64,000 bases of DNA from CAG-841 sp963614875 (GTDB lineage: Bacteria > Bacillota > Clostridia > Oscillospirales > CAG-272): contig CAVEFC010000003.1 of assembly GCA_963614875.1 (NCBI GenBank), positions 3,666 to 67,665 on the forward strand, written 5' to 3'. Positions within the stretch are counted from its first letter, which is position 1, and each line of letters begins with the position of its first letter. A program made the position numbers and the translations under genes. Positions 59,342 through 64,000 of this stretch are shown here, piece after piece. Under the pieces are notes generated by a model, which ran no database searches, was not told the origin of the DNA, and worked only from the letters and a program-made list of their open reading frames with translations.

Positions 59342-59995
59342 TTATTTTTTAAGATATTCTTCAAGGCAAAGCCCCGATTTTTTGATTTTTTCCGCATTTT
59401 CCTTGCCGACATAACGCCAATGCCACGGTTCAAAAGCAATTTTGGTTATATTCTCTTTGCCTTTCGGATAGCGCAGAATATAGCCGAAGCGATAAGCATT
59501 TTCGCAAAGCCAATCATAATACGGACTGTTTTCAAAATCCGTTGTGGCGGTGGCTCTGTCGTGCATATCAACGCAAAGTCCGCTCTGATGCTCGCTTTCT
59601 CCCGGGCGGGCTGTATAGCGCGCGGCGAGCTTTTCCGCTTTTTCGCGGCTGTAACCCATATTTTCATAGTCCTTTGCGGAGCTTTCAAACAGATATTTTT
59701 GCATATCATAGCTTCTGTAGCCGCTGGTTACGGTTACGGGCGGAGCATCCGTGCCGAAATATTTTTCCATCGCGCAGATAAGCTTTTCAAGTGCGTCTGC
59801 GGCTTCTTTTGTTATTTTCTGAGCCGGTCTGCCGTCGGGACGCGTTGCTTTTATCTCCGTAAGTCCGCACGGAATAAAATCGCTTGGCAGGCGATTTTCC
59901 GAATTTACAAGCAGAATATCCGAAGCGTATATATTAAAAGAAAACAGCAAAGCAAAAAGCACGGCAAGAGCCGTGCTTTTTATAAATTTTGTCAT
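59342..59995 (-). CDS. D-alanyl-D-alanine carboxypeptidase, M15B family (second copy)
   Basis: This 217-residue protein has a signal peptide (about 1-24, ending near NIYAS) and an M15B catalytic domain with TVTSGYRSYDMQ, ESEHQSGLCVDMHD (about 133-146) and FEPWHWRYVG (about 187-196), including the zinc ligands. It would act on peptidoglycan D-Ala-D-Ala ends outside the membrane. Unlike the first copy at 58086-58958 it is likely secreted, shorter, and on the other strand. It lies 46 nt after tatD, probably as the last gene of the nagA operon. Confidence 0.9.
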   Translation of the reverse strand: MTKFIKSTALAVLFALLFSFNIYASDILLVNSENRLPSDFIPCGLTEIKATRPDGRPAQKITKEAADALEKLICAMEKYFGTDAPPVTVTSGYRSYDMQKYLFESSAKDYENMGYSREKAEKLAARYTARPGESEHQSGLCVDMHDRATATTDFENSPYYDWLCENAYRFGYILRYPKGKENITKIAFEPWHWRYVGKENAEKIKKSGLCLEEYLKK

Positions 59996-60041
59996 ATTTT
60001 CGCACCTCTTTTCGATATATGGTGCGACGGAAATGCAGGTT

Positions 60042-60815
60042 TTATTCGTTTATTCTGAATATTGTCTTTGCGTTTCCGACCTCTGCCTCGCAGAAAGCGT
60101 CATAATCCATACCGAGAAGCTCGGCGGCTTTTTCGGCGGTATAATGTATATATCCGCTGTGATTTGTTTTGCCGCGCACAGGCACGGGAGCAAGATACGG
60201 GCAGTCCGTTTCAACGAGAATTCTGTCCGGCGGAACAACCTTTGCCGCTTCGAGAAGCCTGCTTGCGTTTTTGAAGGTCAATGAACCGGAAAAGGATATA
60301 TAATATCCGCGACGGAGGTATTCCTTTGCTTGTTCGGCGCTGCCGCTGTAACTGTGCAGAATTCCCCTGACATTCGGATGAGCGCAGACAATGTCAAATA
60401 CGTCGCCGTGTGCCTCTCTGTCGTGAATGATTATTGGCAGGGAATATTCCTCCGCAAGCGAGAGCTGCGCGTCGAAAAACTTTTTCTGCGTTTCTCTGTC
60501 CGAAAAATCGTAATAATAGTCAAGACCGATTTCGCCCAAGGCTTTGACCTTGCTTTTCGTAAGGAGCGGTTTTATTTTGTCGAGCGCGGAATTTATTTCT
60601 CCTGCCGCGCCGCATTCGTGTGGATGAATTCCCGCGGCGGCGTACATTTTATCATACTTTTTCGCAAGCGCAATCGATTGCAGAGAGGTTGCCTCGTCCG
60701 TTCCGGCACAGAGAATTCCGCAGATATCGCCCGAAAAAAGAGAATTCAAAAGCTCTGTCGGATCGCCGAATTTTTCATCGGTATAATGGGCGTGAGTATC
60801 GAAAAGGGAAGTCAT
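60042..60815 (-). CDS. tatD: TatD family metal-dependent hydrolase
   Basis: This 257-residue TIM-barrel hydrolase has metal-site motifs FDTHAHYTD (residues 5-13), AAGIHPHE (about 61-68), GEIGLDYYYD (about 93), IIIHDREAHGD (about 127) and VETDCPYLAP (about 201). TatD enzymes have 3'-5' exonuclease or DNase activity. The gene commonly follows metG in Firmicutes, and here the ATG overlaps the metG stop by 4 nt (ATGA). Confidence 0.95.
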   Translation of the reverse strand: MTSLFDTHAHYTDEKFGDPTELLNSLFSGDICGILCAGTDEATSLQSIALAKKYDKMYAAAGIHPHECGAAGEINSALDKIKPLLTKSKVKALGEIGLDYYYDFSDRETQKKFFDAQLSLAEEYSLPIIIHDREAHGDVFDIVCAHPNVRGILHSYSGSAEQAKEYLRRGYYISFSGSLTFKNASRLLEAAKVVPPDRILVETDCPYLAPVPVRGKTNHSGYIHYTAEKAAELLGMDYDAFCEAEVGNAKTIFRINE

Positions 60816-62395
60816 TGGTTGTTTTCGGCAAGCTCGGCTTCTATTTCGGAGAGCTTTTTCTGCTCGTCTATTCTTGCAAAAAGCACAAACGATTCGCCGA
60901 CATTTCCGCCTGCAGGAAGCAGACCGAACGTAGCGGCGCTTTCAAGCGCACTTGCATCTACTCCGAGCGAGGCAAGTATTTTTGCGGAGGCTTCCGGCAT
61001 GGACGAGCCGAAAAGCACGCCTAAAATGCGGAGCGACTCGAGAAGATTATAGATAACCGTCGCAAGCTCTTCTTTTTTGCTTTCGTCCTTTGCAAGCGCC
61101 CAAGGGGTTGTTTCGTCGATATATTTGTTTGCTCTTCTTGCAAGCGTCATTGCCGAGTCAAGCGCGTCGGCAACCCTGAAGGAATCCATATTTGCGATAA
61201 ATCCGTCATACGAACGCTTTGCCGTTGCGATAAGGTCGGCATCGAACTCCGTTTTGCCGGTCGGCGCGGGAATTATGCCGTCAAAATATTTTTTCGTCAT
61301 CGAAAGAGTTCTCGCAAGCAGATTTCCGAGCGTGTTTGCAAGGTCTGTGTTGTAGCGCGAAATGACGGACGGATAGGTTATCGAGCCGTCGGACGAGTAG
61401 GGCATTTCGGAAAGGAAATAATATCTTGTTCCGTCAACGCCGAAATGACGCACGAGCGTATCTGAATAAATTACGTTGCCCTTTGATTTCGACATCTTGT
61501 CCGTACCGAACAAAAACCACGGATGCGCGAAGATTTTTTCGGGGATCGGCTCGCCGAGCGCCATAAGGAAAATAGGCCAGTAAATGACGTGGAAGCGCGC
61601 GATATCCTTGCCGATAACGTGAAGGTCCGCAGGCCAGAATTTTCTGTAGCTGTCGCTGTTTTCGCCGCAATCGTAGCCGAGCGCGGTGATGTAGTTTGAA
61701 AGCGCGTCGAGCCAGACGTAAACGACGTGCTTTGAATCAAAATCGACGGGAACGCCCCATGTAAACGACGAGCGTGAAACGCAGAGATCCTGAAGCCCGG
61801 GCTTTATGAAGTTGTTCACCATTTCCTTTTTTATGCCCTCGGGAGCGATAAAATCGGGGTGCGATTCTATATATTCAAGAAGTCTGTCCTGATATTTGCT
61901 CATTCTGAAAAAGTACGCTTCTTCTTTTTCGCGGCGTAAAGGTCTGCCGCAATCGGGGCAGACGCCGCCCTCTGCCTGTGTGTCCGTAAAGAACGATTCG
62001 CAGGGAACGCAGTACCAGCCCTCATAAGAGCCCTTGTAAATATCGCCCTGATCGTAGAGCTTTCTGAAAATCTTCTGAACGGCTTTGACGTGATGCTCGT
62101 CCGTTGTGCGGATAAAGCAGTCGTAATCCACGCCGAGAAGCTTCCATAATTCTTTTATCTGCGACGAGATACCGTCAACGTATTCCTGCGGAGCTGTTCC
62201 GTTTGCGTTTGCGAGATCCTCGATCTTCTGACCATGCTCGTCCGAGCCCGTGCAGAAGAAAACGTCATAGCCCTGCGACTTTTTGTAGCGTGCGATGGCG
62301 TCCGCAAGGACGGGATCGTAAGAGTTGCCGACATGTGGCTTGCGCGAAGCGTAGGCTATCGCGGTTGTGATATAATACTTTCCTTTGTTTTCCAT
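60812..62395 (-). CDS. metG: Methionyl-tRNA synthetase (short form)
   Basis: This 527-residue class I enzyme charges tRNA-Met. The HIGH-type signature is KPHVGNSYDP (about 19-28), CVPCESFF and CPDCGRP form the zinc knuckle (about 128-150), and DKMSKSKGN is the KMSKS loop (about 299). An anticodon-binding domain (about 370-500) follows. It ends at about 527 residues, without the C-terminal EMAPII-like tRNA-binding domain that many Firmicute MetG proteins carry. ATG 62395 is 10 nt after nagA. There is no T-box upstream. Confidence 0.96.
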   Translation of the reverse strand: MENKGKYYITTAIAYASRKPHVGNSYDPVLADAIARYKKSQGYDVFFCTGSDEHGQKIEDLANANGTAPQEYVDGISSQIKELWKLLGVDYDCFIRTTDEHHVKAVQKIFRKLYDQGDIYKGSYEGWYCVPCESFFTDTQAEGGVCPDCGRPLRREKEEAYFFRMSKYQDRLLEYIESHPDFIAPEGIKKEMVNNFIKPGLQDLCVSRSSFTWGVPVDFDSKHVVYVWLDALSNYITALGYDCGENSDSYRKFWPADLHVIGKDIARFHVIYWPIFLMALGEPIPEKIFAHPWFLFGTDKMSKSKGNVIYSDTLVRHFGVDGTRYYFLSEMPYSSDGSITYPSVISRYNTDLANTLGNLLARTLSMTKKYFDGIIPAPTGKTEFDADLIATAKRSYDGFIANMDSFRVADALDSAMTLARRANKYIDETTPWALAKDESKKEELATVIYNLLESLRILGVLFGSSMPEASAKILASLGVDASALESAATFGLLPAGGNVGESFVLFARIDEQKKLSEIEAELAENNQ

Positions 62396-62405
62396 TGTCT
62401 TTCTC

Positions 62406-63527
62406 CTATATAATCTTTTTTCCGCCGATTATGACGGAGGAAATGTTTTTTTCTTCATCCAGAATGAGCATATCCGCCCGCTTTCCGACTTCAATCGAGC
62501 CGCAATCGCCGTAAATTCCGACCATTTCGGCAGGAGTTTTTGTGGCGCATATCAGCGCTTCTTCAAAAGAAATACCGCAGAAGTGCATAAGATTTTGTAT
62601 TGCGTCGTGAAGGGTGAGCGTGCTTCCGACGATTGTCCCGTCGGATTTTCTTGCGCCGTTTTCCGAAAGCGTAAACGGTATGCCGTTCATCTCGTAATTT
62701 CCGAAAGAGAGAGTCGCCTGCGGAATCGAATCGGTTATCAGGACGAGCCTGTCGCCGTCGTATTTTTTCGCTTTGTAAAGCGCGCGCACAGCTTCCGGCG
62801 AAACGTGCAGTCCGTCGCAGATAAGCTCCGCATAAGCGGATGACGCCATTGCCGCTCCTGCCGCGCCTGTTCCTCTGTGGGTAAGCGCCGTCATTGCGTT
62901 GAAGGTGTGCGTAAATGATACCGCGCCTTCGGAGAGCGCCTTGTCACATTCCTCGGCGGTTGCGTTTGTATGTCCTATGCCTATTGTCGCAAGCTTTGAA
63001 AGCTCGGATACAAGTCCATTCGGAGCTTCCTCCGGCGCGAGCGTAAAGTGCGTGTTGAGCGGATATATTTCTTTTGCAAGCGCCGTCATTTCGCTTTTAT
63101 CGGGTTTTCTTATGAGCGAAACATCGTGGCAGCCCGGCTTTTTTGCGCTTATATAAGGACCTTCTATGTGAACTCCGGCAAAGCGCGCGCCGCCCGTCGC
63201 TGCCGATTTTATATTTGAGATTGCCGAATTTATCTTCGGCAGAGCCGCCGTCATAACCGTCGGGAAAACGGTTGTTGTGCCGTGGAGCGCGTATATCAGC
63301 GAGAGCCTTTCAAGCGTTTTTGCGTCTGCCTCCATTATGTCAATTCCGCCGCAGCCGTGCGTATGGACGTCGATATAGCCTGGAACTATGAATTTTCCCT
63401 CGCAGTCGACCGTATTATATTCGGCAAGCTTATCGCAGATTATTCCGTCCGAGATGTAAACGTCGCGCTTTGCAAACGCGCGTTTTTCCGTATCGAACAC
63501 GCTTGCCCCTGTCAGTTTCAGTTTCAA
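62406..63527 (-). CDS. nagA: N-acetylglucosamine-6-phosphate deacetylase
   Basis: NagA removes acetate from GlcNAc-6-phosphate, giving glucosamine-6-phosphate, the GlmS product. The 373-residue amidohydrolase has VDVHTHGCGGIDIMEAD-type metal residues near the N-terminus, GVHIEGPYISAKKPG with the conserved Glu (about 120), GHTNATAEECD, HTFNAMT and DGLHVSPE, then LITDS with the catalytic Asp. TTG 63527, 7 nt after AAGGAG, gives the normal length; the open frame runs on to 63587. It starts the nagA-metG-tatD-carboxypeptidase operon. No nagB is adjacent. Confidence 0.94.
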   Translation of the reverse strand: MKLKLTGASVFDTEKRAFAKRDVYISDGIICDKLAEYNTVDCEGKFIVPGYIDVHTHGCGGIDIMEADAKTLERLSLIYALHGTTTVFPTVMTAALPKINSAISNIKSAATGGARFAGVHIEGPYISAKKPGCHDVSLIRKPDKSEMTALAKEIYPLNTHFTLAPEEAPNGLVSELSKLATIGIGHTNATAEECDKALSEGAVSFTHTFNAMTALTHRGTGAAGAAMASSAYAELICDGLHVSPEAVRALYKAKKYDGDRLVLITDSIPQATLSFGNYEMNGIPFTLSENGARKSDGTIVGSTLTLHDAIQNLMHFCGISFEEALICATKTPAEMVGIYGDCGSIEVGKRADMLILDEEKNISSVIIGGKKII

Positions 63528-63558
63528 TTCTGTTCTCCTTTTTATCCGAGATAACAAA

Positions 63559-63587
63559 AGTATATTACATTTTGTGCGGATTTTCAA
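63559..63587 (-). promoter_or_regulatory. Sigma-A promoter for nagA
   Basis: On the minus strand TTGAAA (63587-63582), a 17-bp spacer and TATACT (63564-63559). Its -35 overlaps the rsmI stop codon. Confidence 0.7.
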
Positions 63588-64000
63588 TCTTTCCGCATTA
63601 TTTTGCCGTATATTTCTCTTTTTCCGACGCCTCTGTCGTGCGCGACGGCTTTTATTGCGTCGTTTTTTGTCATTCCCTGAGATAAATAATATTCAACATG
63701 CTCTTCTATGGTCAGGGTTTTCGCAAGGGAATTTTCTTCTTTTTTCGGCGCGCCTTCGATTATAAGCACAAATTCGCCCTTCGGAGCTGTGGTTTTGTAA
63801 TATTCAACCGCGCCGGAAAGTGTGGTGCGGAGGACTTCCTCGTTTATTTTCGTAAGCTCGCGGCAAAGGGCGATTTTTCTGTCGCCGAGCGCGGCGAAAA
63901 GCTCGCCTATGGTTTTTATAAGTCTGTGCGGCGCTTCATAGAAAATAAGCGTGCGTTTTTCGGTTTTAACTTCTTCAATTGCTTCGCGTCTGTCGCCGGA
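63584..64000 (-). CDS. rsmI: 16S rRNA (cytidine-1402-2'-O)-methyltransferase RsmI (partial, 5' end off window)
   Basis: The last 138 residues of RsmI are present. The visible part begins in the tetrapyrrole-methylase fold (TLIFYEAPHRLIKTI), continues with ALCRELTKINEEVLRTTL and GEFVLIIEGA, and ends with a C-terminal helical domain (TIEEHVEYYLSQGMTKND, then KREIYGKIMRKD). RsmI methylates the ribose of C1402 in the 16S decoding site. The short track reading frame from 63769 is only an internal Met of this gene. It lies directly upstream of nagA on the same strand. Confidence 0.95.
   Translation of the reverse strand, partial: SGDRREAIEEVKTEKRTLIFYEAPHRLIKTIGELFAALGDRKIALCRELTKINEEVLRTTLSGAVEYYKTTAPKGEFVLIIEGAPKKEENSLAKTLTIEEHVEYYLSQGMTKNDAIKAVAHDRGVGKREIYGKIMRKD

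Noticed and set aside
58086..59995. Vancomycin-resistance context for the two VanY-like peptidases
   Set aside because: No vanH, vanA-type ligase, vanX or two-component regulator is nearby. Housekeeping wall carboxypeptidases are more likely.
1..64000. CRISPR arrays, insertion sequences, prophage or defence systems
   Set aside because: No regularly spaced repeats, transposase, integrase, phage structural or defence-type proteins were seen in any of the genes.

Overview
The window looks like a chromosome segment of an endospore-lineage Firmicute of the class Clostridia, probably an uncultured gut-type member of the Eubacteriales. The evidence is HPr kinase, GdpP, YitT, RecD2 and ComF proteins, a GerA-type spore germination subunit, SAM-I and FMN riboswitches, GGAGG ribosome binding sites, frequent GTG/TTG starts, and many near-consensus sigma-A promoters. 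G+C looks close to half by eye. I see no prophage, insertion sequence or CRISPR array. Almost everything is core or common accessory genome. Promoters, terminators and leaders were called by eye.

Layout. 1-2.6 kb (minus): rpmH-rnpA-yidD-yidC-jag, the ribosomal protein L34/RNase P/membrane insertase operon, cut at the window edge and without dnaA beside it. 2.8-7.1 kb: an amidase, a PAP2 phosphatase, two methyltransferases and a ROK glucokinase. 7.1-11 kb (minus): a stand-alone left-handed beta-helix acyltransferase, glmM and glmS, for hexosamine synthesis. 11-18.8 kb: two paralogous AI-2E family transporters, an SGNH hydrolase, a GNAT protein, tRNA-Arg(CCT), mntP, malQ and a DUF421/DUF4363 pair. 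19-23 kb (plus): hprK, a DUF2232 membrane protein and gdpP (c-di-AMP turnover). 23-29 kb: a GH20 hexosaminidase, a YitT protein and a GH2 beta-galactosidase. 29-31.3 kb (plus): rbfA-nrnA-truB. 31.3-33.6 kb (minus): gerA with a short membrane protein partner. 33.8-39.5 kb: rplS, two membrane proteins, then HIT, mscL and alaS on minus.

39.8-52 kb (plus): rpoB-rpoC, then rpsL-rpsG-fusA-tuf, followed by an FMN riboswitch and ribU. 52.8-59 kb (plus): a COG2426 membrane protein, SAM-I riboswitch-metK, a small unknown protein behind an RBS-hiding hairpin, recD2, comF and an M15 carboxypeptidase. 59-64 kb (minus): tRNA-Glu(CTC) with a duplicated 3' end nearby, a second M15 carboxypeptidase, tatD, metG, nagA and the end of rsmI.

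Themes. Amino-sugar metabolism recurs (GlmS, GlmM, the LbH protein, GH20, NagA) and links to wall synthesis and turnover (amidase, two carboxypeptidases). GdpP and NrnA could act in series on c-di-AMP and pApA. I found no convincing new multi-gene system. The least explained signals are RNA-level: the hairpin hiding the start of the 105-residue protein, the structured element repeating the tRNA-Glu 3' end, the rpoB leader hairpin, and a riboswitch-ribU unit attached to the tail of the str operon.
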